Source: UBA4742 sp037138595
GTDB taxonomy: Bacteria; Actinomycetota; Acidimicrobiia; Acidimicrobiales; Acidimicrobilacustridaceae
Assembly (NCBI GenBank): GCA_037138595.1
Contig: JBAXIB010000010.1
Coordinates: 1 to 64,000, forward strand
Length of the DNA stretch: 64,000 bases
Direction of reading: 5' to 3'
How positions within the stretch are numbered: position 1 is the first letter of the stretch; each line of letters begins with the position of its first letter. The translations under genes and the position numbers were made by a program. Below the pieces are notes generated by a model. That model was not told the origin of the DNA, did not search any database, and saw nothing but the letters and a program-made list of their open reading frames with translations. This document shows positions 1 to 8,437 of this stretch, piece by piece.

Positions 1-89
1 TGGGTGGCACTCAATTGGGCTGTGCCGCGTGGTCGAAAACCACTTGCCCGAACAGGACAAAGAACGTGGACCTAAATCCTTGGTTTTGA
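1..89 (+). CDS. Pentapeptide-repeat protein, C-terminal end only
   Basis: Only the last 29 codons are in the window, with the stop TGA at 87-89. The reading frame GGTQLG..AAW..TTCPN.TKNV.LNP is nearly the same as the C-terminus of the pentapeptide protein that ends at 3439, and the DNA is also nearly identical over about 80 bases. This is therefore the 3' end of a paralogue whose body lies upstream of the window. It ends in Trp-Phe where the other copy ends in Cys. The function is unknown; the paralogue looks membrane-anchored with an extracytoplasmic repeat domain. Confidence 0.7.
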   Translation, partial: GGTQLGCAAWSKTTCPNRTKNVDLNPWF

Positions 90-211
90 AGACCTAACAT
101 TGGTTCGATCCGCTCAGACAAGCGATCAGCACTGGAGAGTTACCACGACCGGGGGATAGCGAGGACCTTCTCGCAGGAGTGGATCTGGCGACGCGTGGAG
201 GCAACGAGATA

Positions 212-1510
212 GTGAGCGATATTGAGGAAACCCCAGATCTTTTCGCCGACGTGCGTCTGCGTCACCTGTGGGGCACGTTTATCTTCTGCATCGGCAGTTC
301 GATGGTGGGGATCGTCAGTTCGTATCTGATCTATCAACAATCGGAATCGGTTGCCGTCACTGGACTGATCGTGGTGTGCTCCAGTCTGCCGGCCCTCTTG
401 CTGCCTGGGCCGGCCACGTATCTGGCACGCGTGTGGGGCGGCCCGAAGCTCTACGTCTACTCCCGCATCGCCATCGGTTTCGTCGGACTTATCCCAGTCG
501 TCTTGTCGGTCAAAGGTGATCTAACCACCGCCAGCCTGCTGCTGTGGTACCTGCTGACCGGCATCCTCTACGCCCTGTCGGGTTCGGCGACCGGCCTGGT
601 GCGAGCCATGATCGCAGCCCCGGGAAAGGTGCCCGAGTTCAACGGAGCCCTGGGCCGGTTCGCAGCGGCCGGGACGATCATCGGCCTGCTGCTGGGTGGG
701 GGGATCTATGCACTGGTCGGGTCAACCTGGGTCTTCCTCTTTGGCGCACTGGCCTCAATGATTGAGGGGCTCTCGGTTCTGCGGATCCTCAAGCGCGCAC
801 CGATTCATAGCCAGCCACGGGAACCGTTCCGCAAAGGACTTGCTGCGATCAGGAGTAGCGTCGACATGAAAGCGGCATGCATCTTCAGCGCGTGGTGTTT
901 CGTCGTGGGCGGCTACGTAGTCACCCTGCCGGCGATCGCGAGCTCCATCGGCACAAACCCCGAATACCTATCTGTACTCCAGACGGCAAGCATCGTCGGC
1001 GGTCTTGGCCTTGGCTGGGCCATGGCGAAGGCGCACGGTTGGGTTGGTTGGGGCCACACACAGCGCATCTGTTTCTTCGTCTTCGGCCTTGGCATGTTGC
1101 TGATCTCGCTTGTGCTCCGCCAGCACGGAAGCGCTGCGTTCACCCTTCTGGCGATTGCACTCCTCCTAGTGCCAGTCGGCTTCACCATCAACATGAACAT
1201 CACCATCTTGGGGTCCATTGTGCAGATGTTCGCCCCGGCCGGGTCGCGCAACTCAGTGATGACTGCCTACGCGGTCATACCGGCCATCTTCGTACCGATT
1301 GGACAGGAGGGAATTGGTTTCGTGGCCGACGGACTCTCGGTTGGCTCGGCCCTCGGTTTGCTCGGAGCGGTCGTCATGGGGATGCTCCTGATCGATCCAC
1401 GCCGAGCGATGCGACTTGCGATTGACACACTTGACGAGTCCACCGCACCGCCACCGATTCCGTCGGCCTACGTCAGCGAGCCTGATCGCCCTCACACCGC
1501 TACTGATTGA
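212..1510 (+). CDS. Major facilitator superfamily transporter
   Basis: The product is about 432 aa and made largely of hydrophobic segments, about 12 by eye, in two halves joined by a basic central stretch (around KRAPIHSQPREPFRKG). This is the layout of a 12-helix MFS permease. The cargo is unknown; the overall look is of an MFS drug or metabolite exporter. I place the start at GTG 212 because GGAGG lies 12-16 bases upstream; an in-frame GTG at 179 directly abuts its only purine-rich stretch and is less likely. The gene stands alone between a pentapeptide gene and a 450-base gap. The C-terminal tail is Pro-rich and cytoplasmic. The family call is firm and the substrate is not known. Confidence 0.8.
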   Translation: MSDIEETPDLFADVRLRHLWGTFIFCIGSSMVGIVSSYLIYQQSESVAVTGLIVVCSSLPALLLPGPATYLARVWGGPKLYVYSRIAIGFVGLIPVVLSVKGDLTTASLLLWYLLTGILYALSGSATGLVRAMIAAPGKVPEFNGALGRFAAAGTIIGLLLGGGIYALVGSTWVFLFGALASMIEGLSVLRILKRAPIHSQPREPFRKGLAAIRSSVDMKAACIFSAWCFVVGGYVVTLPAIASSIGTNPEYLSVLQTASIVGGLGLGWAMAKAHGWVGWGHTQRICFFVFGLGMLLISLVLRQHGSAAFTLLAIALLLVPVGFTINMNITILGSIVQMFAPAGSRNSVMTAYAVIPAIFVPIGQEGIGFVADGLSVGSALGLLGAVVMGMLLIDPRRAMRLAIDTLDESTAPPPIPSAYVSEPDRPHTATD

Positions 1511-1968
1511 CACCGTTGACGCAGCGATGGCCGCGACGATTGAGTCATCAGAGATATGAGTTATCAAGATCTCTTCCCTTCCGCAGGAATAAGTGTCAGC
1601 GGACGATCCCGAAAGGCACCGACCGTCGGTGTTAGCACTCATTGCCAAGCGCAGGAAGTACTTCAAGTGAGCGGAGAGCACCCCCGGCACTCGGCACCTA
1701 GGCCGCACAGAGCCGCCCGCTGGCGGGGCTTAAACGATTTAGGTCAAATCGGTAACACCACGACCATAAACTCACTGGTCCCTGCGAAGGTGTCCGGGAT
1801 TTAGGTCTATCAGCGTTAAGGACTTCAGTAGTTAGGTCTGATGTCGCAGGCCATGATCCATGGAGGGAGATGCAACGTCTCGGGTTTCCGCGAGGTCCCT
1901 GGACTTCATGTCACGATGTCAAAAAACAGCTAATGCTGGATGTCAGTTCACAATTGGGCCAAATTGGC
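1511..1968. other. Gene-poor interval
   Basis: I find no convincing gene here. The short open frames have no start signal, no recognisable motif and no codon bias like the neighbours. Base composition looks richer in A+T than the housekeeping part of the window. It may hold the 3' UTR of the transporter and decayed sequence. Confidence 0.4.
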
Positions 1969-2001
1969 GATGGTGAGTCAGCCAGTAGGCGGGAGAATGT
2001 C
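1969..2001 (-). repeat. Partial copy of the rnpB 3' end (att-like site)
   Basis: The 33 bases match the 3' terminus of the rnpB gene at 5814-5845 with four substitutions and one extra base. They comprise a perfect 15-base run (GATGGTGAGTCAGCC), one mismatch, a perfect 10-base run (GTAGGCGGGA), then a weaker tail. Similarity begins exactly at the RNase P RNA 3' end and is in the same orientation. This is the pattern left when an element inserts at the 3' end of an RNA gene and leaves a displaced original end at its far side. A chance duplication is the alternative. Confidence 0.6.
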
Positions 2002-2102
2002 ACGCCGGATTCGCTGACCTGCGGTTATGTCTAAAAAAGCGGCCTGAGCTGCATGTTTTAGTAATCACGAGTTCGCACTGTTTCTTGCTCTTTCTCGACC
2101 TC

Positions 2103-2126
2103 CTGAGGACTAGCTGAGGGCTAAAA
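2103..2126. repeat. CTGAGGAC-type repeat, left copy
   Basis: This segment and 5742-5765 share the pattern CTGAGGAC, two variable bases, CTGAG, then CYAAAA, in the same orientation. Within each copy CTGAG recurs at 11-base spacing. The copies lie about 100 and 50-70 bases inside the two rnpB-derived ends. They could be recombinase arm sites or protein-binding repeats; no function can be shown. Confidence 0.35.
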
Positions 2127-2226
2127 GGCAGAGGCGTTACTTGGTGGCAATCCAGTCCCCGAAACAGATTTGGACATCGGCGAACCCTAGCCGTGGGCGT
2201 GTCGGGGGTGTGGGGTAGCGTGCCAA

Positions 2227-2481
2227 ATGGAATTGACCGGAAACGACGACACAACCGAGGTGCGAACGACAGGTAGTTCACGTCAGCGGCGTCACCGCCA
2301 ACGACTCACCATCGGGATCGTCGCAGTAGGAGTCGTCCTGTTTGGCGTCGTCGCCTATGGAGCGACGAACAGTTCGAAAGGGACAACCGGAAACAGCGGG
2401 AATACTTCTGGCGGCAGCGGCACTCCGACGACTTCGACTGCAGCTCCGACAACCACCGTCTGCTTGACCAACTGTCCGTAA
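2227..2481 (+). CDS. Small membrane-anchored protein, N-terminal half of a broken pentapeptide gene
   Basis: The 84-aa product has a basic N-terminus (SSRQRRHRQR), one transmembrane helix at about 27-45, then a Gly/Ser/Thr-rich linker that ends VCLTNCP. Both the basic stretch and the helix resemble the N-terminus of the pentapeptide protein starting at 2813. A pentapeptide segment follows in another frame (2505-2750). I read this as the anchor and linker of the same protein family, cut off by a frameshift or point decay. It could also be a short free-standing membrane protein. No clear ribosome binding site is visible. Confidence 0.5.
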   Translation: MELTGNDDTTEVRTTGSSRQRRHRQRLTIGIVAVGVVLFGVVAYGATNSSKGTTGNSGNTSGGSGTPTTSTAAPTTTVCLTNCP

Positions 2482-2504
2482 ACGCCTAGGGAGCGTCAAC
2501 CAGT

Positions 2505-2750
2505 TTGATACATCCAGCCGGAACCTTCGTCATTAACAGATGCGAAAGCGAACCTCCATCTATGACACTCGTGTCCTGCTCCGGTTCCGCTGGGGACCTT
2601 ACAAACCTTAAGAATGTCGATTTACGCAGAGCGAACCTCGCAGGCACCATCCTGAGACACATTCATTTCTGCCGAGCCGACCTGTCCGGAGCCGACATAA
2701 TGTCCCCCGACCTGATCGAAGGGCACGCTCAACGTTGGGACAATTCCTAG
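2505..2750 (+). pseudogene. Pentapeptide-repeat fragment
   Basis: The frame encodes a run of A(D/N)LXX-type units (DLTNL, NVDL, RANL, GTIL, RADL, SGADI) preceded by two Cys residues. It has no signal peptide or anchor of its own, and the only starts available are a TTG and later codons. The upstream frame at 2227-2481 carries the anchor expected of this family, and an in-frame stop at 2487-2489 blocks read-through. Compared with the intact relative it also lacks the WWNTTCPNG-like C-terminus. It is most likely the second half of a broken gene. Confidence 0.5.
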
Positions 2751-2812
2751 CGCGTGTGGGCTTTAGGTAGTACGGTTGGCTTATTGACTTTTCGGCGGAA
2801 GAGTCTGATCAG

Positions 2813-3439
2813 GTGGTGTGGTCGGGTGGCGGTGACACGGTTGAGTCATCGAAAGGGTCTCGGCATCGTCGTCGCCGTCAACACATCGCAATCGGATTGG
2901 TGGCGGTTGCATGTGCGGTCGTTGGGTTGGGTTGGGTCGCTAGCAGAAATGGCAACTTGAATATCGCAGGGACAGTGACGACGACTACGACTACGACATG
3001 GGTCTCTCCGTGCGGCTGGGCATACACCAGTGATGATTGGTATTGCTTTCAAAACGGCGGACCACCGATCGTTATCCCCGATGTAACGGTCCCCGATGTA
3101 ACGATCGTTATCAGCATCGATCCTTATTCGGGCGTCCCCGTTTTTTGCAAGCCGGCAACCGATGTCAACAAGTGTGATCCGAGCAAAGTCAATGGTTACA
3201 CGCTCGTGCCGGGTGGAAGCTTTGTAGGAGCGAATCTCAACCCAACTTCTGGAATGGGTTGTTGCTATGGCCTCGATCTGCATGGCGCGGACTTAACGAA
3301 TGCTGACATGAGGAATGCGAACCTCAACAACACCAACCTCAGCGGTGCGAAGATGGGTGGCACACAATTGGGCGGTGCCGCGTGGTGGAATACCACTTGC
3401 CCCAACGGGACAAAGAACGTGGGTCTAAATCCTTGTTAG
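2813..3439 (+). CDS. Membrane-anchored pentapeptide-repeat protein
   Basis: The 208-aa product has a basic start (SRHRRRRQH), a transmembrane helix at about 24-43, a Thr-rich linker, and an extracytoplasmic part with several Cys residues. Near the C-terminus lie pentapeptide repeats: LDLHGADLTNADMRNANL, then NNTNLSGAKM and GTQLGGA. Pentapeptide repeats fold as a right-handed beta-helix; no ligand can be inferred. The last 80 bases are repeated almost exactly at the start of the window. The GTG start is the first in the frame and is uncertain. A 15-base tandem duplication inside the gene (3076-3105) makes PDVTVPDVTI. Confidence 0.6.
   Translation: MVWSGGGDTVESSKGSRHRRRRQHIAIGLVAVACAVVGLGWVASRNGNLNIAGTVTTTTTTTWVSPCGWAYTSDDWYCFQNGGPPIVIPDVTVPDVTIVISIDPYSGVPVFCKPATDVNKCDPSKVNGYTLVPGGSFVGANLNPTSGMGCCYGLDLHGADLTNADMRNANLNNTNLSGAKMGGTQLGGAAWWNTTCPNGTKNVGLNPC
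3076..3105 (+). repeat. 15-bp tandem duplication inside the pentapeptide gene
   Basis: CCCCGATGTAACGGT is followed directly by CCCCGATGTAACGAT. The two units differ at one base and keep the frame, which gives the peptide repeat PDVTVPDVTI. Confidence 0.85.
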
Positions 3440-4001
3440 GCAAGCCAATTGATCGCGCCAACGTGAATAGAACTGTCGAACATCACCGGTTCGTTCATTA
3501 AAAAATGAGTGGCTTGAATCGTTTCGTCGAATAGGTCCTTGACGACAGACACCTCTGGGTGAGCACACCCGAAGAAGGCTCGGACGGTTCAGACAGTGGG
3601 ACTCGACATTTTGGGTCATCAAAAAATGTTTGTTGACGACAACCGATTTTTGCCATCGACCACATGTACGAAATCGCAGACCGTCTATCAGATCGGGCTG
3701 AAACGTTCACTATCTCCGAGTTTGTCAGTGAACATTCGCTGAGTTGCCGGTTTACGGTCCCGGTGTTTCGTTACCCGTTCGGTTCTTGTGACATCTAGCT
3801 CGGATAGCGAAACGCCAACATGAACGTTTCCTTTTCCGGATCGCGCGCTGTGGACCTACAATGTCCACCGACACCGCCAAATCGGTAGGGCATGCCTGAA
3901 CGGCTAACGGCCTTGGTCTTGTCTGACTTCGCCCGTCGATTTGGGTTCCCGGTTAGGGTTCGCGACTTCATCTGTTTCGCTGTCAAGCATGGAGAGTTCA
4001 C
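3440..4001. other. Gene-poor interval
   Basis: About 560 bases hold no supportable gene. The open frames here are short, lack motifs and lie on the strand opposite to the neighbours. Two short A-runs (TTAAAAAATG near 3500 and TCAAAAAATG near 3620) suggest decayed sequence. The last part must carry the promoter and leader of the propeller gene, including GGAGAG just before its ATG. Confidence 0.4.
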
Positions 4002-5498
4002 ATGAAACGTTTTCGTGGCGTCGCGGTTATTGCCGGTTTGGCGTTGTTCGGCGGGATCATCGCACTGTCGGGCTCTGCGCCGGCTGGTGCTGGTCAGTTC
4101 CCCGGAACCAATGGCAAAATCGTGTATTCCAAATATTTGAACTCGTGTAGTTGCGACAACATTTGGGTTATGAACGCGGATGGCACCGGCGACACCCAAC
4201 TCACCAATACCGTCTGGGGCGACTTTTCCCCGTCTTGGTCACCAGACGGCACTCGCATCACATTCCAAACCAACCGGGACGGCAACGGCGAAGTTTATGT
4301 GATGAACGCGGATGGCACCGGACAAACCCGCCTCACTAACAATGCCGCATACGACGTTCTGCCGTCGTGGTCACCCGACGGAACCCACATCACATTCAAC
4401 AGCAACCGGGATGGCAACAACGAAATTTATGTGATGAACGCTGATGGCACCGGCCAAACCAACATCTCCAACAATTACGCATACGACTTTTCCCCGTCTT
4501 GGTCACCAGACGGCACCCAGATCGCATTCACCAGCGGCCGGGACGGCACCTACCAAATTTATGTGATGAACGCGGATGGCACCGGCCAAACCAACATCTC
4601 CAACAATGCCGCATACGACTTTCTGCCGTCGTGGTCACCTGACGGCGCCCGAATCACATTCAACAGCACTCGGGATGGCGCCTACCAGATTTATGTGATG
4701 AACGCGGATGGCACCGGTCAGACCCGGCTCACTAACAATGCCGCATATGACGGCTCCCCCTCGTGGTCTCCTGATGGAACCCACATCACATTCAACAGCA
4801 ACCGGGACGGTAACGACGAAATTTATGTGATGAACGCGGACGGCACCGGCCAAACCAACATCACCAACAATGCCGCAAACGAGAGTTCACCGTCGTGGCA
4901 GTCAATACCACCCCCCACCTTGAGTTCGAATGCCAATCCGTCAGTGAAAGGTCAACCGGTGACATTCACTGCCACTACTACTATTGTCATGACCGGCAAA
5001 CTGTTTTTTTATGATGGCGCCACGCTGCTAGCAACCAAACCTGTTGTTGGTGGAACTGCGACGCTGGTCAAGGCGAACCTGAGTGTCGGCAACCATTCCC
5101 TTACCGTTGTTTACAAAAAAACTGCGGCGTCATCGCCGTCAACGTCGGCAGTGTTGGTCCAGCAGGTCAATCCGGCATCGACGACAACGACATTGGCTTC
5201 GAGCCTGAATCCGTCAGTTTCGGGTCAGTCGGTAACCGTCAAAGCAACCGTGACGACAGTGTCACCCGGTACTGGCATCCCCACGGGAACAGTTGACTTT
5301 TACGATAACGGATCATTAGTCGCAAGCAGACCTCCACGCTCGATAACGAGCAAAACTTCAATGGTTTTCACACTGATCGTCAAACCAACTGTCGGGACCC
5401 ACACCTATACCGCGGTCTACAACCCGGCGATCATCAACGGAACAAACAACCATGGGAGTTCGACAACCGCATCCGGACTCGACCAAATCGTCAATTAA
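4002..5498 (+). CDS. Secreted TolB/WD40-like beta-propeller protein with Ig-like domains
   Basis: The 498-aa product starts with a Sec signal peptide (hydrophobic stretch about 8-30, then SAPAGAGQ). Six consecutive units of about 44 residues follow, each with PSWSPDGT, FxSxRDG and IYVMNADGTGQT. These are PD40/TolB-type propeller blades. From about residue 305 two bacterial Ig-like domains follow (NPSVKGQPVTFTAT, NPSVSGQSVTVKAT), the second ending at the C-terminus. There is no anchor, so the protein is probably released or held by partners. TolB-type propellers are known as protein-interaction platforms; the binding partner here is unknown. GGAGAG precedes the ATG. The blades are unusually alike at DNA level. 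Confidence 0.8.
   Translation: MKRFRGVAVIAGLALFGGIIALSGSAPAGAGQFPGTNGKIVYSKYLNSCSCDNIWVMNADGTGDTQLTNTVWGDFSPSWSPDGTRITFQTNRDGNGEVYVMNADGTGQTRLTNNAAYDVLPSWSPDGTHITFNSNRDGNNEIYVMNADGTGQTNISNNYAYDFSPSWSPDGTQIAFTSGRDGTYQIYVMNADGTGQTNISNNAAYDFLPSWSPDGARITFNSTRDGAYQIYVMNADGTGQTRLTNNAAYDGSPSWSPDGTHITFNSNRDGNDEIYVMNADGTGQTNITNNAANESSPSWQSIPPPTLSSNANPSVKGQPVTFTATTTIVMTGKLFFYDGATLLATKPVVGGTATLVKANLSVGNHSLTVVYKKTAASSPSTSAVLVQQVNPASTTTTLASSLNPSVSGQSVTVKATVTTVSPGTGIPTGTVDFYDNGSLVASRPPRSITSKTSMVFTLIVKPTVGTHTYTAVYNPAIINGTNNHGSSTTASGLDQIVN
4230..4889 (+). repeat. Five tandem 132-bp units encoding propeller blades
   Basis: The CCGTCxTGG that starts each blade recurs at 4230, 4362, 4494, 4626, 4758 and 4890, exactly 132 bases apart. 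Each full unit encodes one 44-residue blade. The identity is high enough for recombination between units, so blade number may vary between strains. Confidence 0.9.
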
Positions 5499-5813
5499 CT
5501 CGGTATTTAGATCGTCATAACGTCGCAAAATTCTGATGCGACCACTGGTCACGGAAGCGGATCGTCCTCAAACGATTTTTCGATGCATTCGTTGCGTAGA
5601 TCTTTGAGTTTCTTTCCGATACGGGTGACTCTCCATGCTTGCCATCCATCAACGCTCACTTGATTTGCTGCAGTCATAGCGGCCCTAGAAATAAGGACCA
5701 AACCCGATCAGTCGTCGATCTTGTTCTCGGATCTCAAAATACTGAGGACCAACTGAGCACCAAAACTGAGTTAGCCGCTATTTGATCCCATAACTGCAGG
5801 TCACGGGCGTGGT
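5499..5813. other. Gene-poor interval downstream of rnpB
   Basis: This 315-base gap separates the propeller stop from the 3' end of rnpB. I see no gene in it. Apart from the CTGAGGAC-type repeat near its right end I see no regulatory element or clear terminator. Confidence 0.4.
5742..5765. repeat. CTGAGGAC-type repeat, right copy
   Basis: This is the partner of the segment at 2103-2126. CTGAG occurs at 5742, 5753 and 5766, at spacings of 11 and 13 bases, just downstream of the rnpB 3' end. Confidence 0.35.
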
Positions 5814-6211
<398 letters not shown>

Positions 6212-6265
6212 AGTTTCCAGTTTGGTCGCCCGAAGCGCTGGCCGCCACCCCGATACCGAAAGCGC

Positions 6266-7123
6266 CTACGGAGCAGCCGTTGCAGTCGTTGTCGTAGCGG
6301 CGACTGGCTCAGCAGCAGTCTTGCCATCTGACCCGATGTATGAGCCTTTTGGCGCCGATTTACGAGTTGGCATAAATGGCAGCGGTACCGGAGAGAGATT
6401 TTGCACGCCGTAAAGCACCGTGAGATGCCGGGCCTCGGTCGCGCCGATTGACAGAGCCGCTTGACGCAGTTCGACCGTGGTCAGCACGCCACCACCGAGC
6501 GTGTAGGTCTCAGCGGCGGTGTCTTCAAGAATCGTCGCTAATGCGACCAACTGCGTTTGGGTCTTGGCCGCGGCGATCGCGGGCTGAACAATCTCGATAT
6601 CTAAAAACGGATTTGCCGTCTCGAAAGGATCGCCACCTGCACCTTGAATGGCAGTCGTCAGCGCACTCGAATGATCAGCATGTTGACTGCGAAACAACGT
6701 GATCGCTTCGAGCACCGACGGCGTCGTCAGTAACCCTGAATTGATCGCGGTGTCATAGGTGGCGACCGCAAGTACTTCGATCGATTGGGCGGTGCGCAAC
6801 AGCACGAGGTCGCGCTCGGCACTTCCCGGCGCGGTAGTTGTCGTACTTCCTGCGACTTCAGCCGGTCCGCTGACTGAAAGCTGTTTCTTTTTCGGCGTTG
6901 CGCACGCGACAAGCACTGCCGAACTCGCTACGGCTACGCCACCAAAGGTCAAGAACGAACGCCGATTCGGGAGCCCAAGCAGCGCAGTTTTCGCTTCATC
7001 GGATACGCCGCGGTCTTGGTCAAACAAGCGCTTCAGCATCTCTCGAAAACGGGGGAGTGATTCGGCGTGTTCACGCTGAGATTCGACGAGTTGCCGGCGC
7101 ACCTCGTCGTTATTGATTTCCAT
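6266..7123 (-). CDS. Tat-exported ferritin-like domain protein
   Basis: The 285-aa product has a cytoplasmic-type N-terminal stretch and then a twin-arginine signal (NRRSF at 53-57, hydrophobic to about 73). The signal ends in LVAC (Cys74), which could be a lipobox. The mature part is an all-helical ferritin-like domain with E-x-x-x-x-x-Y, HADHSSAL and EARHLTVL-type motifs, which resemble carboxylate/histidine metal ligands. Actinobacterial proteins of this kind are usually annotated 'ferritin-like domain protein'. I choose the ATG at 7123 because GAGGAG lies 10 bases upstream; an ATG 24 bases earlier has no such site. The C-terminus is Thr/Ala-rich. It lies 30 bases after a paralogue. Confidence 0.75.
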   Translation of the reverse strand: MEINNDEVRRQLVESQREHAESLPRFREMLKRLFDQDRGVSDEAKTALLGLPNRRSFLTFGGVAVASSAVLVACATPKKKQLSVSGPAEVAGSTTTTAPGSAERDLVLLRTAQSIEVLAVATYDTAINSGLLTTPSVLEAITLFRSQHADHSSALTTAIQGAGGDPFETANPFLDIEIVQPAIAAAKTQTQLVALATILEDTAAETYTLGGGVLTTVELRQAALSIGATEARHLTVLYGVQNLSPVPLPFMPTRKSAPKGSYIGSDGKTAAEPVAATTTTATAAP

Positions 7124-7153
7124 GTTCTGATTACTCCTCGGAGACATCGGCGA

Positions 7154-7897
7154 TCAGCCTGCGGCGTAAGTGGTTGGACTGAATGCCTTGGCCTCGGTTT
7201 GAAACGCTGGCATCCACTGGTCAATCGGCAGCTCAAGGGCTTGGCCCCACACCACTGCATGTTGCGCTTCGATCGGTTCGATGGTCGAGACGGCAGTCGC
7301 GCTTTGCCAGTTACTCAACGCTCCCATTGCAAGTTGGTAGGTGGCTGCAGCTCCGGTCTCAAGATCAAAAGCGATCTGCATCAAAGCCGTCAACGTTGTT
7401 GCTTTGTTGATTCGATTCGAAAAGAGATCCAGCAGTTTGGCGTTCGGAGCGGCAACGATTTGTGCTTTCGGTGTGAGCGCCGCAAGGGCTGTCGCGTGGT
7501 CCCCATGGTGACGAGCAAAAAGGCGAGCGGATTCTTGTGGCTGACCTTGCATCTTGCCAGTGGCGATCATTGCCTCGTATGCGCCGCGCGCGGCTAACTC
7601 AAGGCCTTGTGCAAACAAGACGAGTTGGAGATCCGCCCCCGGGATGTCGGCGCCGTCTTTGGTGGCCTGCGCCATCGCCTGCGGCATCAGGCCTGCGACC
7701 GGAACCAACATCGTGCCAAATGCAACCGCGGCCCCACCGAGTCCGAGGTTTCGGACAAAGTTTCGCCGGTTCGCAACTTGGTCGGGATCACGCTGACTGA
7801 CATGCGCATCGCCTAACTCATCTTGCAGCGTGGCCATTGCATCTTGATGCTGTTGATCTGCGTATTCGGTGAGTTGGCGTAGTGCCCTCATCGACAT
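7154..7897 (-). CDS. Tat-exported ferritin-like domain protein (paralogue)
   Basis: The 247-aa product has NRRNF at 43-47 followed by a Gly/Ala-rich hydrophobic stretch ending MAQA, a twin-arginine signal with a likely signal-peptidase I site. The rest is helical with E-x-x-A-RGAYE, HHGDHATAL and EAQHAVVWG motifs, the same metal-ligand pattern as the next gene. The pair share the unusual long N-terminal extension before the Tat motif. AGGAAGG precedes the ATG. Together with the cupredoxin upstream they suggest metal or redox chemistry outside the membrane. The substrate is unknown. Confidence 0.75.
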   Translation of the reverse strand: MSMRALRQLTEYADQQHQDAMATLQDELGDAHVSQRDPDQVANRRNFVRNLGLGGAAVAFGTMLVPVAGLMPQAMAQATKDGADIPGADLQLVLFAQGLELAARGAYEAMIATGKMQGQPQESARLFARHHGDHATALAALTPKAQIVAAPNAKLLDLFSNRINKATTLTALMQIAFDLETGAAATYQLAMGALSNWQSATAVSTIEPIEAQHAVVWGQALELPIDQWMPAFQTEAKAFSPTTYAAG

Positions 7898-7982
7898 GGT
7901 TGGTCCTTCCTCAGGGTGGATCGGCGGGCACCGGTTCGCACCGGGCTTCGTTGCTGGCTAGACGATTGCAGGTCGAGGCATT

Positions 7983-8345
7983 TCACTTCACCACGACTGT
8001 GCCCTTCATGAAATTGTGGAGCTTGCAGTAATAGGAATAGTTCCCCGGAGCGACAAACGTGAAGTTCACCGTCACCCCGTTGGCCTCGCGGCCCAGATCA
8101 AACTGAATTGGGTCACTCGGAGCCGAAACGACCCAGTGGTCATTCTCGTCATGATTCGACCATGTGACGGTAGCGCCTGATTCGACGGTGACGGAATTGG
8201 GAGCGAAGTCGTCGTCGGCAATAACCACTGTGGATGACAACGACGAGTCAACCGGCCCATCTGATTGGCTCGAAGGCCCGCAACTTGCGATCGCCCATGC
8301 CAATGGAACCAAACAGACAACAACCCGCGATCTGGCAGAAGTCAT
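7983..8345 (-). CDS. Cupredoxin-domain lipoprotein
   Basis: The 120-aa product has a signal peptide ending AIASC, where Cys22 is the likely lipidated residue. The rest is a plastocyanin-like fold. The putative type I copper ligands are a His at 65 or 70, then Cys107, His110 and Met113 in the CKLHNFM arrangement. Such proteins carry single electrons at the outer face of the membrane. It lies upstream of, and on the same strand as, two exported ferritin-like proteins, so a shared role in extracytoplasmic metal or electron handling is plausible but not shown. Confidence 0.8.
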   Translation of the reverse strand: MTSARSRVVVCLVPLAWAIASCGPSSQSDGPVDSSLSSTVVIADDDFAPNSVTVESGATVTWSNHDENDHWVVSAPSDPIQFDLGREANGVTVNFTFVAPGNYSYYCKLHNFMKGTVVVK

Positions 8346-8437
8346 GGAATCGGCCGGTGAGGCGATCGAGGCAACGTGCGCACCGGGCGATTATTGCCGG
8401 TCGTGACCCTCGAACCGAACCCGGCACTGGCAATGAC

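Noticed and set aside
877..1425. Long open frame inside the MFS gene
   Set aside because: It is a shadow in another frame; the membrane-protein frame has the start signal and hydrophobic pattern.
1556..1804. 82-codon open frame in the gap after the MFS gene
   Set aside because: No ribosome site, no motif, and its composition is unlike that of neighbouring genes.
4098..4902. CRISPR array
   Set aside because: The regular repeats are 132-bp coding units in one open frame, not short repeats with unique spacers.
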